Made by a program: the position numbers and the translations under genes. Positions 1 through 8,398 of a stretch of 64,000 bases of DNA are shown one piece after another. Each line of letters opens with the position of its first letter. Positions within the stretch are counted from its first letter, which is position 1. The stretch comes from Nitrosomonas sp. Nm132 (GTDB lineage Bacteria > Pseudomonadota > Gammaproteobacteria > Burkholderiales > Nitrosomonadaceae). The stretch spans positions 23,510 through 87,509 of the forward strand of contig NZ_FNDH01000009.1 in the NCBI RefSeq assembly GCF_900100485.1, written 5' to 3'. The notes below the pieces were generated by a model, which ran no database searches, was not told the DNA's origin, and saw nothing but the letters and a program-made list of their open reading frames with translations.

Positions 1-284
1 TGGAAGAACAAAACAATGCAAGTGGAGTGCCAGAGCTTGAAGTCAGCAAGCTCGATATCAAGGATGGTGACATTCTGCTTATTCGTATTCCCGCCGGGAA
101 GGTGCCCGATAAAGAAGCACAAATGTACTTCTCGGCATTGAGGGATAGATTAACTACTCTGGGCTTTAAAGACGTGACCGTTCTCGTTTTGGACGCAGAG
201 ATTGATATAGAAACGCTTGATGAAAGAATCATGAGTAAGTACGGGTGGGTTAAGGCTCCTAAAGCGGAAAGTATGCTGCATTGA
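1..284 (+). CDS. Hypothetical phage protein, 5' end at window edge
   Basis: The frame is open from the first bases and reads EEQNASGVPELEVSKLD, so the gene most likely begins with an ATG whose A is the base just before the window; an internal GTG at 27 is a poorer start. The product is a small soluble protein of about 94 residues. I recognise no family. Its place just upstream of the terminase genes and the overlap of its stop with the next intergenic segment fit an early packaging-region gene of the phage. Confidence 0.6.
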   Translation, partial: EEQNNASGVPELEVSKLDIKDGDILLIRIPAGKVPDKEAQMYFSALRDRLTTLGFKDVTVLVLDAEIDIETLDERIMSKYGWVKAPKAESMLH

Positions 285-290
285 TTATCG

Positions 291-306
291 ATCGTGATGT
301 TAGGTT
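291..306 (+). promoter_or_regulatory. Phage-type promoter motif (ATCGTGA variant)
   Basis: ATCGTGA at 291-297 is followed by four bases, A302, three bases and T306, matching the spacing of the ten other sites in this window. It differs from the consensus in its first base. A start near 313 would leave a leader of about 49 bases before the ATG at 362, so this is one of the weaker members of the set. Confidence 0.4.
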
Positions 307-361
307 AATGTGTGTTCCGGCAAGAGTACAAATCACAATAAACTGGATAGCAATTAAACAC

Positions 362-571
362 ATGACATTACCTTACGATGTGGAGAGATGTAAAGGAAAG
401 AACGCGCTTTTGTGTCAACGATGCATGCGGCGCGAACCGGGCGACCAGGTTGCGCGGTGGTTTATCACTCCGGCTTTGACGCTGGATGGCTGCCAGAATT
501 TTATTGGTTATTCATTCCTGAACGCCAGAACGATAGAGGGAGGGCTGGTAAGTGGCTCGACTAACTCCTGA
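362..571 (+). CDS. Small cysteine-containing phage protein upstream of terminase
   Basis: A 69-residue protein beginning MTLPYDVERCKGK, followed by CQRCMRREPG and a W-F-I-T-P segment. This layout (PYDVxRC, a CxxCxRR pair, then an aromatic strand) recalls short zinc-binding-like proteins common near phage replication or packaging genes. The frame extends upstream to 281 (TTG), but that part looks non-coding, and the ATG at 362 places the PYDV segment at the N-terminus. The 3' end overlaps the terminase small subunit by 20 bases in another frame, suggesting translational coupling. The function is unknown. Confidence 0.55.
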   Translation: MTLPYDVERCKGKNALLCQRCMRREPGDQVARWFITPALTLDGCQNFIGYSFLNARTIEGGLVSGSTNS

Positions 572-1070
572 GCAATGGAATGATATTCGTGCCAAATTTG
601 AAGTAGGCGCTTCTGCCAGAGAGTTATCCGTGATATTCGGTATTTCTCATACGGCAATTAATAAAAAGGCCGAGAAAGAAGGATGGACGCGGAGTATTGA
701 ACCGGCGATCAGGCGGAAAGTTTCCGAGAAAGTTTCCGGCTATGTTTCCAGTGACAACCTTTCAAAACGGGCTGAGGCGATTGATGCTGAAGCGGAGCGC
801 CGTGCCGCCGTTATTGAACGGCATCGTGAAGAATGGCCGACGGTTCGCGAGATGGTGGAGGCAGGCTGCAAAACGCATAGTGAGGCATCAAGTCTTGAGG
901 AAAAGCGTATCGCATTCGAAGACTTGAAAGCAGCCAAGATTGCGAGTGAAACGTTGAAGATCATTCAGGATGGGGAGAGGAAAGCTTGGAATTTAGATCA
1001 AATTGTGGACGTGACGACGCTTACGGATGAGCAATTGGCGGCGATAGCTAAAGGGAGAATGCCAGTTTAA
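552..1070 (+). CDS. terS: Terminase small subunit
   Basis: A 172-residue protein starting at GTG. Residues about 18-45 form a helix-turn-helix (ARELSVIFGISHTAINKKA), the DNA-binding domain of small terminase subunits. The remainder is charged and helical, as expected for the oligomerising and TerL-binding part. The gene lies upstream of the large subunit, separated from it only by the HNH endonuclease gene. Its role is to recognise phage DNA and present it to the TerL motor. The assignment rests on the HTH, size and position; the exact subfamily is not clear. Confidence 0.75.
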   Translation: MARLTPEQWNDIRAKFEVGASARELSVIFGISHTAINKKAEKEGWTRSIEPAIRRKVSEKVSGYVSSDNLSKRAEAIDAEAERRAAVIERHREEWPTVREMVEAGCKTHSEASSLEEKRIAFEDLKAAKIASETLKIIQDGERKAWNLDQIVDVTTLTDEQLAAIAKGRMPV

Positions 1071-1080
1071 TTACAAGAAC

Positions 1081-1992
1081 ATGGTGACTGCTAAAGATAT
1101 GACCGGAATGGTGTTTGGTCGCCTCACGGTAATTCGTCGTGATTCCGAAAGAAAAAGCCATTCTGGTTCAAGGTGGATATGCCGTTGTGAATGCGGCAAC
1201 GAGAAATCCATAATTCGAGGCAATCTAATCAGTGGACAAATCAAGTCATGTGGTTGCCTCCTTCTTGGCGATCCAGCTAAGGTTTGCGGGCGAACACTTG
1301 GCGTATCCATTAATTATTTGCCAGGAGAGAGGTTTGGTCGTTTGGTCGTAATTTCTACATGCGAATCTAAAAAAGGAATGTCTCAATTCAATACGCGCTG
1401 TGATTGTGGAAAGGATGTTACGGTTACAGGTCTGTATTTAAGAAAAAGCAAGAATCCTTCGTGTGGTTGCTACGAGTATGAAAACGCTAGAAATAGGCGA
1501 TTGATAAATTTATCTGGCGAGCGATTTGGCAAACTTACTGCTGTTGAGCGATCTGGAAAAAATTCTTCAGGCCACACATTGTGGTTGTGCAAATGTGACT
1601 GTGGATGTGAAAAGAAAGTTTCTCTTTCTTCATTGCGAAGTGGGCGCACTATTTCATGCGGGTGCGCTAAATCAGATAGTGTCGTTTGGATGCCAAATAA
1701 TGCACTCAGATATTCTCGCCATCGAGGTTCTATTCGTCGTGCGTTGAGGCATGGTGCTAATGGAAAATTCACAGAGAAAGAGATTGAAGAATTAAATGAA
1801 AAACAAAAAGGTCGCTGTGCTTATTGTGGTGCAAAGTTTGGTAACTCATATGATCGCGATCACATTCAGCCTCTGAGCAAAGGTGGAAGTAACGCGATTG
1901 ACAATATTCAATTGTTATGTCGATCTTGCAATGGTCGTAAAAATGCCAAAGACCCGTTTACATGGGCTAATGAGATTGGGATGCTGTTGTAA
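1081..1992 (+). CDS. HNH homing-type endonuclease with three zinc-finger-like repeats
   Basis: A 303-residue protein with three tandem repeats of about 55-65 residues, each with a GxxFGrLtV opening, a C-x-C-G pair and a closing SCGC (around residues 10-60, 80-130 and 145-195). These resemble DNA-binding repeats of phage-borne homing endonucleases. The C-terminus carries an HNH nuclease: CAYC at about 246, DRDH at about 259-262 and a closing CxxCNGRKN near 280. The gene sits exactly between terS and terL and its stop overlaps the terL start (TAATG). Smaller HNH proteins next to terminases can act in cos cleavage, but the repeat architecture here favours a free-standing mobile endonuclease. Confidence 0.85.
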   Translation: MVTAKDMTGMVFGRLTVIRRDSERKSHSGSRWICRCECGNEKSIIRGNLISGQIKSCGCLLLGDPAKVCGRTLGVSINYLPGERFGRLVVISTCESKKGMSQFNTRCDCGKDVTVTGLYLRKSKNPSCGCYEYENARNRRLINLSGERFGKLTAVERSGKNSSGHTLWLCKCDCGCEKKVSLSSLRSGRTISCGCAKSDSVVWMPNNALRYSRHRGSIRRALRHGANGKFTEKEIEELNEKQKGRCAYCGAKFGNSYDRDHIQPLSKGGSNAIDNIQLLCRSCNGRKNAKDPFTWANEIGMLL

Positions 1993-3515
1993 TGGTTATT
2001 CCGTTATCTATTCGGGCAGCGGCTGAGCTGGAAATTCGCCGCCGCCGCACAGAAGAACTTAAGCGGATTAATGGTGATTCGGAAACTATACGTGAGCGTT
2101 TGGGAATGCCGCAGCTTCACCCTGCTCAAATAAGAATGCTCGCAGAAAGTCGACGTTACAATGTCGCTTCGTGTGGCAGAAGGTTCGGGAAAACTTTCCT
2201 CTCTGCTGATGTGCTCCTTGATGGCCCTCGCAAAAAGGGAGCGCTTCATGGGTACCCGGTGGCGTTGTATGCCCCCACCTATCAAACCATGCTTGAATCG
2301 TGGCGGAATCTAGTTTATCTGCTGAAACCCATTACTTCCCAGAAATCAGAACAGAATAAGCGTATTGACCTAAATACTGGTGGGTGTATTGAGTTCTGGT
2401 CATTGGACAATCCTGATGCTGGCCGGGGCAGGAAGTATGCCACGGTAGTTATCGATGAGGCCGCCATGATAAAACGACTGGAAGAATCATGGAGTCAGAA
2501 CATACAGCCGCTTTTGCTTGATTACCAAGGAGAGGCATGGATTGTTAGCACTCCGAAGGGTGATAATTTCTTCAAGACTCTGTTTGATTATGGTCATGCC
2601 GCAAATCCGGCGCGAGATGACCAATGGCAATCCTGGCAGATACCGACTTGGGAAAATCCTCATATCAATCGGGAAGACATTGAAAGAATGCGCTCTAGCA
2701 TGCCTCGTTTGGCGTTCATGCAGGAGATCGAGGCGCAATTCGTAACTTTCGCTGGCACGTTCATTAAGGCAGAGCATCTCCATAGCGGTCAGCCACCGGA
2801 GGGTATGACGCTGTATCAGGGAGTTGATCTTGCAATTTCAATGAAGGAAAACGCTGACTATACTGCAATTGTTACTGTTGGTGTGGATAAGAACACAGGC
2901 CGCGTGTGGATAGTAGATGCAGAACGAAGGCGAGTTGGTTTCCGGGATGCGTTGGATTTTATCCAAAGTAAAGCGGAAAGATGGCGCCCAGAATCGATTG
3001 CTATTGAAGTGGTGCAATATCAGGCTGCTGTAGTAGAGGAATTATTGCGCTCTACCGATCTTCCTGTGCGACAGGTAAGACCAGATAAAGATAAATTGAC
3101 GCGTGCACAAGGCTTGATTACACGATACGAGAACGGGCTTGTCTGGCATGCAGAGACACTTCCACAAGAGTTTATCAACGAACTATTATCGTTTGGCCCG
3201 GACTGTGAGCATGATGATATGGTCGATGCCGCTGTTTATGGATACATGATGACTGGAGACTATGGGAAAACATTATTTATTCTGCCAAAAAATCCTGAGA
3301 CAGAAGTGATGCAGAAACGTCAAGAAATGGTCGAAAAGGGTATGCCTGGCTTACCTGATGGCGTGATGGGAATACTCGAAAAGCAGCCTACGGAAGGCGA
3401 AGTGTGCGGCAATTGCACGGCGTTCAACTCTGAAACCAAGCTGTGTGAAGAGCGGCACGTGAAGGTGCGTGCACACGATCCTGGATGTTCATTATTTGTG
3501 GAGGCGGAGGGTTGA
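1992..3515 (+). CDS. terL: Terminase large subunit (packaging ATPase-nuclease)
   Basis: A 507-residue DNA packaging motor. Walker A is CGRRFGKT (61-68) and Walker B is VVIDEA (152-157), followed by the STPKG coupling motif (186-190). The RNase H-like nuclease has Asp279 (GVDLA), Glu339 (IEVV) and the HDDMVDA acidic cluster (407-413). All catalytic residues are present, so the enzyme looks functional. The C-terminus (about 470-500) adds a cysteine cluster (CxxC, then two more Cys) that may bind metal. The start overlaps the stop of the HNH gene. The enzyme docks on the portal and pumps DNA into the prohead. Confidence 0.95.
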   Translation: MVIPLSIRAAAELEIRRRRTEELKRINGDSETIRERLGMPQLHPAQIRMLAESRRYNVASCGRRFGKTFLSADVLLDGPRKKGALHGYPVALYAPTYQTMLESWRNLVYLLKPITSQKSEQNKRIDLNTGGCIEFWSLDNPDAGRGRKYATVVIDEAAMIKRLEESWSQNIQPLLLDYQGEAWIVSTPKGDNFFKTLFDYGHAANPARDDQWQSWQIPTWENPHINREDIERMRSSMPRLAFMQEIEAQFVTFAGTFIKAEHLHSGQPPEGMTLYQGVDLAISMKENADYTAIVTVGVDKNTGRVWIVDAERRRVGFRDALDFIQSKAERWRPESIAIEVVQYQAAVVEELLRSTDLPVRQVRPDKDKLTRAQGLITRYENGLVWHAETLPQEFINELLSFGPDCEHDDMVDAAVYGYMMTGDYGKTLFILPKNPETEVMQKRQEMVEKGMPGLPDGVMGILEKQPTEGEVCGNCTAFNSETKLCEERHVKVRAHDPGCSLFVEAEG

Positions 3516-3557
3516 AATAAATAAAAATCTAATTGGCTATTATTCTACTTTTGAAAT

Positions 3558-3584
3558 AACCGGCGCGCTTTAGCACGTCCGGTT
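3558..3584. terminator. Hairpin between terL and the convergent DUF1232 gene
   Basis: AACCGG and CCGGTT arms (3558-3563 and 3579-3584), extended by CGCGC/GCACG pairing with one bulge, form a stable stem-loop where two convergent genes meet. There is no long T-tract on either side, so it may be a weak bidirectional terminator. Confidence 0.4.
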
Positions 3585-3604
3585 GATTGAATCGTTGGGT
3601 GTGC

Positions 3605-4003
3605 TCACGGTTGCGCCATGAGCGCTTCATAGCCCCACACGATGCAGAGCGTAGCCAACAGTAGCCAAATTGCGATAATTGCTGCGCCAGCAACCCGACT
3701 TACTGGTTTTTCATTTTTAATGGTTTCCTGTGCTCGTGCTCGGCATTCAGCCAGAACGGAATGGGGAATCAGCTTGATTGCCAATGCAATACCCAGAGGT
3801 ATCAGGATGAAATCATCCAGGTAGCCAAGAACAGGTACAAAGTCCGGAATAAGATCAATAGGGCTGATGGCATAAGCAACGATACCGGCAACGAGAAGCT
3901 TGGTATACCAAGGTGTCCGTGGGTCACGGGCAGCAAGGTAAAGCGCAAAGGTTTCCGCCTTGAGATGGCGCGCGCGTTGTTTCAATTTTTCGAGCACTAC
4001 CAC
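3605..4003 (-). CDS. YkvA/DUF1232 family membrane protein
   Basis: A 132-residue protein with the DUF1232 core, YAISPIDLIPDFVPVLGYLD at about residues 44-63, a hydrophobic stretch after it, and a second membrane segment near the C-terminus (about 106-125). DUF1232 proteins are widespread small membrane proteins of unknown biochemical role. The gene is transcribed against the packaging genes and lies in the cargo interval between terL and portal, so it is probably a lysogenic-expression cargo gene rather than a virion gene. Confidence 0.8.
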   Translation of the reverse strand: MVVLEKLKQRARHLKAETFALYLAARDPRTPWYTKLLVAGIVAYAISPIDLIPDFVPVLGYLDDFILIPLGIALAIKLIPHSVLAECRARAQETIKNEKPVSRVAGAAIIAIWLLLATLCIVWGYEALMAQP

Positions 4004-4172
4004 TGTCTCGCTAAATAGACGCCCAACGAAATTAGACCTCCGAAATGACGCAATACATTACGTCAAAATTGAAATATAACTCAGAAAGTTGCATGCTATT
4101 TTCTTATGATTAATAGAATTGCGTCGATTTAGCTTTCATCATAATAACAATCTTCGCTAGATCCACAAATAT

Positions 4173-4505
4173 ATGAAATTTATATACGCATTACTAACCA
4201 TTTTTATTTCCCATCTGGCATTTGCTTCTGGAGATCACATCCAACCAGATAAGTTGGGCGGCTATTTCACCAATGAAGGCCACTACCAATCAGACAGGAT
4301 GGGCGGCTACTATGCGCCAAATGGTGGCCATATCCAATCCGATGGTAGGGGTGGATTCCTCACTAAAGATGGACATATTCAACCCGATAATATGGGTGGA
4401 TATTTCACCCCGGAAGGACATTATCAATCGGATGGCAGAGGTGGGTACCTCACCCCTGATGGCAAGCATATTCAGTCAGATGGGATGGGGGGATGGTACA
4501 GATAA
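4173..4505 (+). CDS. Secreted glycine-rich tandem-repeat protein
   Basis: A 110-residue protein with an N-terminal signal peptide (MKFIYALLTIFISHLAFASG, cleavage around 18-19). The mature part is five to six imperfect repeats of about 16 residues on the pattern GH(I/Y)Q(P/S)D-x-x-GGY-x-(T/P)-x-(D/E)G, ending in GGWYR. Such repeats should form a regular extended or beta structure outside the cytoplasm. I know of similar repeat proteins in bacterial genomes but no function. It is monocistronic, with an AT-rich upstream region, and sits in the cargo interval, so it is a candidate lysogenic conversion gene. Confidence 0.7.
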   Translation: MKFIYALLTIFISHLAFASGDHIQPDKLGGYFTNEGHYQSDRMGGYYAPNGGHIQSDGRGGFLTKDGHIQPDNMGGYFTPEGHYQSDGRGGYLTPDGKHIQSDGMGGWYR

Positions 4506-4562
4506 AGAAAATACAAATGATAGACATTTAATTGCTATTATCGAAAAATCATTGGAACTTAT

Positions 4563-4993
4563 CTGAAGATAGACCAGCTTGAATCATTTCAGGCACTGAT
4601 GACCAACGTACCGGATGAGAGTTTGTTACCCTGCATCCTACAGGAGATAGCTGAGCTAATCGGTCTGCCCGCCACGCTCAAGCTAGCTCAGCACTATGGC
4701 GGCGTGCGCCTGTATGTGCCCATAAGCAACTGCTAGAAGATCACACGCTGATCGATATCGTGGGTATTGATGCTGCGCTCAAGTTGGTAGAGCTCTTCGG
4801 AGGGCTGGATCACTTCGGCATCCCCAAAGCACAAGCCATCAGCGTCGCGCTGCGCAACAGCAAAATCCGCGAGGAATGGCCAACACTTAGCCAACGCCAG
4901 CTTGCGCTCAAATATGGCCTCACTGAGAGGCAAGTGCGCAAGATTCTGGCGGTTGAACAGCAGGAAGAATCAAGGCAGATGGGGTTGTTTTAA
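4563..4993 (+). pseudogene. Mor/C-type transcriptional activator, frameshifted
   Basis: Two adjacent frames together give one Mor-family protein (phage Mu Mor/C type). The first frame reads LKIDQLESFQALMTNVPDE and later the hallmark ATLKLAQHYGGVRLYVP, then stops at 4736-4738. The second frame continues KQLLEDHTLIDIVGIDAAL and ends with the helix-turn-helix LSQRQLALKYGLTERQVRKI. Adding one C to the CCC at 4719-4721 joins them exactly, so a single-base loss broke the gene. No ATG precedes the first frame; the start may be CTG 4563 or ATG 4599. Mor proteins activate middle or late phage transcription, so this loss could silence the prophage, unless it is a sequencing error. Confidence 0.7.
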
Positions 4994-5385
4994 GGACAAA
5001 CAAAAAATAACCCGGTGAGCAATGTAGAACTTACCGAGCTTGAAGGAATGAAAATACAATTGTTGTATGTTGTTTAACGGCTGAGATTGCAAAAACTTTA
5101 GCTTGTTTTTGGAGTACCCGGAATAAACATTACCCTGTTTCAATAAAAAGCAGTTGCTTACTGTCTTGCCCATGAAAATTGTGGACACTAAACTAGCACC
5201 TACTGAAAGTAGACGGGTTAGCGAAGATTGGATGTGGCGACTAAAATCGTCTACTCGCATCAAGCTAAACGCGCATGAGTCAACACATTTAAAGTCAAGG
5301 CAACTGTCTGAAGACGGTGGTTTTTACCAAATTTATAAAAATAAAATGATTCAACCTCTAAAACCTATGAATACTAGGAATAGCA
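4994..5385. other. AT-rich intergenic stretch with no convincing gene
   Basis: This 392-base stretch separates the broken activator from the AIPR gene. An 81-codon frame from 5154 has no recognisable domain and no good ribosome binding site, and I do not accept it. A small hairpin CTACTGAAAGTAG lies near 5200. The promoter of the AIPR gene must lie here, but I cannot place it confidently. Confidence 0.4.
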
Positions 5386-7080
5386 ATGTCAAAAAATAAC
5401 CAGATTCTTCTGGAAGCAACTGTTGAACAAGAATTAGCGCATTATGAGGAAGACATTTCCTTAAGTGATTTCTTCGAATTTTATGCTTCATTGCAAGTTT
5501 TAAAAGATTTTGAATTGAGCTTTGACGAAATAAACTCAGGAATATGTGGAAAAAGTCATGACGGAGGAACTGACTCCATTTACCTTTTTACAAACGGCGA
5601 ATTAGTAAAAGAAGATGAAAACATTAAAGATAAATATAAAAAAAATGTTGATATTGAATTCTTTTTAATTCAAGCCAAATATGAAAATTCATTTAATGAA
5701 AATCCACTTATAAAACTAACAAAGCTTTGTAGAAATCTATTTGATCTTGATTTTGATCGTGCAAAATTTGAGGGAAGATACAATGACAAAGTTTTAGCTT
5801 CATTTGAATTATTCCGATCTACATATGTTGCTTTAATTACAAAAAAACCAAAATTAAAAATCATTGTTTATTACGTTTCTAAAGGAATTGATATTCATCC
5901 CAATGTACAAATGCAAGCGGATGAACTCAAAAAGGATATAGTTGAGAAGCTTCCTGGTGCTTTCGTTGATGTAAACTTCATTGGCGCAGATCAATTAATG
6001 AAGCTGACGCAAGAAAGAGTAAACGATGTTTTTAGGTTAAAAATTTCTGAAACTCCGCTTTCAACTAGTGAACAAGTATTTATAGTACTAACCAATTTAG
6101 CTGAATACTATAAATTTATAACTGATGACAATGGCAAACTAATAAAGCATATATTTGAATCAAATGTACGTGATTATCAAGGTAAAAATAACGTTAATAA
6201 TGAAATACAAGATACTCTAGAAAACCCTGGTACAGAAGAATTCTGGTGGTTAAATAACGGTGTGACAATTTTAGCCAGTGAAGCATCTGCACCAGGGGGT
6301 AAAGAATTAGTAATTCATAATCCTGAGATCGTTAATGGCCTGCAAACTTCCAATGAGATATTTAGGTTTTTCTCAAACAACAATCAAAATTTAGAAAATG
6401 AAAAAAGAGATGTACTGATTAGAGTTATCGTACCTGAAAATGAAGAAACTAGAGATAGGATTATACGTGCCACCAATAGTCAAACACCCATTCCTAAAGC
6501 ATCGTTAAGAGCTACAGATCAAATACATAGACAAATCGAAGAATATCTGAAGCCAAAAGGGCTCTTTTATGATAGGCGCAAGAATTATTATAAAAACGAA
6601 GGAAAAAAACCTAAGGATATAGTTAGCATCCCTTTCATGTCGCAGTGTTTAATGTCCTCCCTTATGCAAAAGCCTGACTATGCTAGGGCAAGACCTTCGA
6701 CTCTTTTAGAAGATGACGATTCATATAATAAGTTATTTCATGAAAATAATGACTTAAATACTTACTATTTGTTGGCATCATGGGGTAGACAAATTGAGGT
6801 AGAACTTAAATCTAGCAGACAATATGATCCAACAGAAATAAACGATATTAAGTTTTATGTTTTGTATGCAGTTACAGCACAGATTGTCTGTAATATTTAT
6901 CCGACAAACAGTACAGTAGCCAAACTCGATATAAAGCAAGCAACTCCCAATCTTATCAATAATTCAATTGTTTTAGTATTTGATTTGTATAAAAAGCTTG
7001 GTGGTAATGATAAGGTTGCCAAAGGGATAAAATTAATTGAAGAATTAAAAGAAAAGCTAAGATCTATAATTGAAACATAA
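5386..7080 (+). CDS. AIPR-family abortive infection phage resistance protein
   Basis: A 564-residue protein. The C-terminal two thirds carry AIPR-family signatures: FESNVRDYQGKNNVN (about 263-277), FWWLNNGVTIL (about 291-301) and IVNGLQTS (about 318-325). The N-terminal part contains a restriction-endonuclease-like pattern, with D63 in GGTDSI followed by a hydrophobic strand ending QAK (96-98), consistent with a PD-(D/E)XK nuclease fold. Family members are linked to abortive infection. The gene is clearly more AT-rich than the phage structural genes, a sign of separate acquisition. It lies directly upstream of a restriction-modification set. Confidence 0.85.
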   Translation: MSKNNQILLEATVEQELAHYEEDISLSDFFEFYASLQVLKDFELSFDEINSGICGKSHDGGTDSIYLFTNGELVKEDENIKDKYKKNVDIEFFLIQAKYENSFNENPLIKLTKLCRNLFDLDFDRAKFEGRYNDKVLASFELFRSTYVALITKKPKLKIIVYYVSKGIDIHPNVQMQADELKKDIVEKLPGAFVDVNFIGADQLMKLTQERVNDVFRLKISETPLSTSEQVFIVLTNLAEYYKFITDDNGKLIKHIFESNVRDYQGKNNVNNEIQDTLENPGTEEFWWLNNGVTILASEASAPGGKELVIHNPEIVNGLQTSNEIFRFFSNNNQNLENEKRDVLIRVIVPENEETRDRIIRATNSQTPIPKASLRATDQIHRQIEEYLKPKGLFYDRRKNYYKNEGKKPKDIVSIPFMSQCLMSSLMQKPDYARARPSTLLEDDDSYNKLFHENNDLNTYYLLASWGRQIEVELKSSRQYDPTEINDIKFYVLYAVTAQIVCNIYPTNSTVAKLDIKQATPNLINNSIVLVFDLYKKLGGNDKVAKGIKLIEELKEKLRSIIET

Positions 7081-7084
7081 AATA

Positions 7085-7106
7085 CAGAAGAATATATTTT
7101 CTTCTG
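7085..7106 (+). terminator. Hairpin after the AIPR gene
   Basis: CAGAAGAA and TTCTTCTG arms around a TATATT loop lie just after the AIPR stop codon. A T-run begins about ten bases further on. The position fits a weak terminator separating the AIPR gene from the methylase. Confidence 0.4.
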
Positions 7107-7222
7107 GCAATCAGTTTTTACCTTTAAAGTAACACCGTTTTTTTCATGAAGAAAAGAAACTGTTAAACATTGAGTAGCAATTAGTTCTTCGTGTATCCTT
7201 AAACTCAAAGGAGATAGGGTTC

Positions 7223-8398
7223 ATGAATTTCGATTTATTACGTCCATTTGGTTTTTACGAATTCTTCGCTGGTGGCGGAATGGCTCGTCTTGGTCTTGGA
7301 GACGCTTGGGAGTGTCATTTCGCAAATGATTTTGACGGCAAAAAAACTGCCTCATATCGAATTAATTTCAACAGAGCACCTGAGCTCCTTATTAGTGATG
7401 TAAGAAATATTACTGCCAGTCAGCTGCCTGGCAAAGCCACATTGTCTTGGGCCTCATTTCCATGCCAAGATCTTAGTTTAGCAGGTTCTGGGGCTGGTCT
7501 TGCTGGAGAACGCAGTGGAGTATTTTGGCCGTTCTGGAACTTAATGTTATCGCTCAAACGAGAGGGACGCAACCCTCCTATAATAGTATTAGAAAATGTA
7601 GCTGGCCTGATTACCTCGCACAATGGTCAGGACTTAGCCACTCTGATATCATCTTTGGCAAATGCGGATTATCGCGTTGGCGCAGTGCTGCTTGACGGAG
7701 CATATTTTGTCGCACAATCTCGTCCACGCTTATTTATCATTGCTGTCACCCGTGGTGTCGGGATTCCGAAATTTCTTAGTGGTCGAGTGCCTAATCCGAC
7801 ATGGCATCCGCAATCATTGCAAGATGTAGTCGAAGCTTTGCCGCATAAGTCTCGTAAAGCATGGGTATGGTGGAAGATGCCGATGCCAGATCAAGAAGCC
7901 CCTCATCTTTCAGATATCATTGAAAATGAACCGCATGGCGTTAAATGGCATTCAGAATCAGAAACGTTAAAATTACTCAATATGATGTCACCCGCAAACT
8001 TGGAAAAAGTGCACGAAGCACAGAAATCTAGTTCTCGCCAGGTTGGCACGATCTACAAACGTACAAGATTCGGCATACAACGCGCCGAGGTGCGCTTTGA
8101 TGGTGTTAGCGGTTGCTTGCGTACACCTGCGGGTGGCTCAAGTCGTCAAATAATTATGGTTGTCGAAGGAAGGCATATTCGTTCACGGCTTATTTCGCCA
8201 CGGGAGACTGCTCGACTAATGGGCTTACCTGAAAGCTATATACTGCCGGAACGATATAATGATGCTTATCATCTAACTGGGGACGGTGTTGTTGTCCCCG
8301 TTGTAGCGTGGTTAGAGCAACATATAATTCGGCCTATTGCAATGTCAACATGCAAGGCCAAGGGACGCCAGCTCGTGTCGGAGGCAACGCTTGCCTAG
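7223..8398 (+). CDS. DNA (cytosine-5) methyltransferase
   Basis: A 391-residue C5 methylase. Motif I is EFFAGGGMARLG (about 13-24), the catalytic motif IV is FPCQDLS with Cys81, motif VI is LENVAG (123-128), and motif VIII is QSRPRLF (165-171). The variable target-recognition region follows, and motif X (GDGVVVPVV) is near the C-terminus. All catalytic residues are present. A strong ribosome site (AAAGGAGAT) precedes the ATG. The stop lies within the start of the next gene, so methylase and endonuclease are translationally coupled. It should protect host and prophage DNA from the partner endonuclease. The target sequence cannot be read from the protein. Confidence 0.93.
   Translation: MNFDLLRPFGFYEFFAGGGMARLGLGDAWECHFANDFDGKKTASYRINFNRAPELLISDVRNITASQLPGKATLSWASFPCQDLSLAGSGAGLAGERSGVFWPFWNLMLSLKREGRNPPIIVLENVAGLITSHNGQDLATLISSLANADYRVGAVLLDGAYFVAQSRPRLFIIAVTRGVGIPKFLSGRVPNPTWHPQSLQDVVEALPHKSRKAWVWWKMPMPDQEAPHLSDIIENEPHGVKWHSESETLKLLNMMSPANLEKVHEAQKSSSRQVGTIYKRTRFGIQRAEVRFDGVSGCLRTPAGGSSRQIIMVVEGRHIRSRLISPRETARLMGLPESYILPERYNDAYHLTGDGVVVPVVAWLEQHIIRPIAMSTCKAKGRQLVSEATLA

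Noticed and set aside
281..361. N-terminal extension of the 362-571 gene from TTG 281
   Set aside because: The added 27 residues look non-coding and contain the promoter-like site at 291.
1136..1151. GTCGTGA inside the HNH gene
   Set aside because: It lacks A at position 12, lies in coding sequence and has no gene start downstream.
5154..5399. 81-codon frame upstream of the AIPR gene
   Set aside because: No ribosome site, no domain, codons unlike its neighbours, and it overlaps the AIPR start and its likely promoter.
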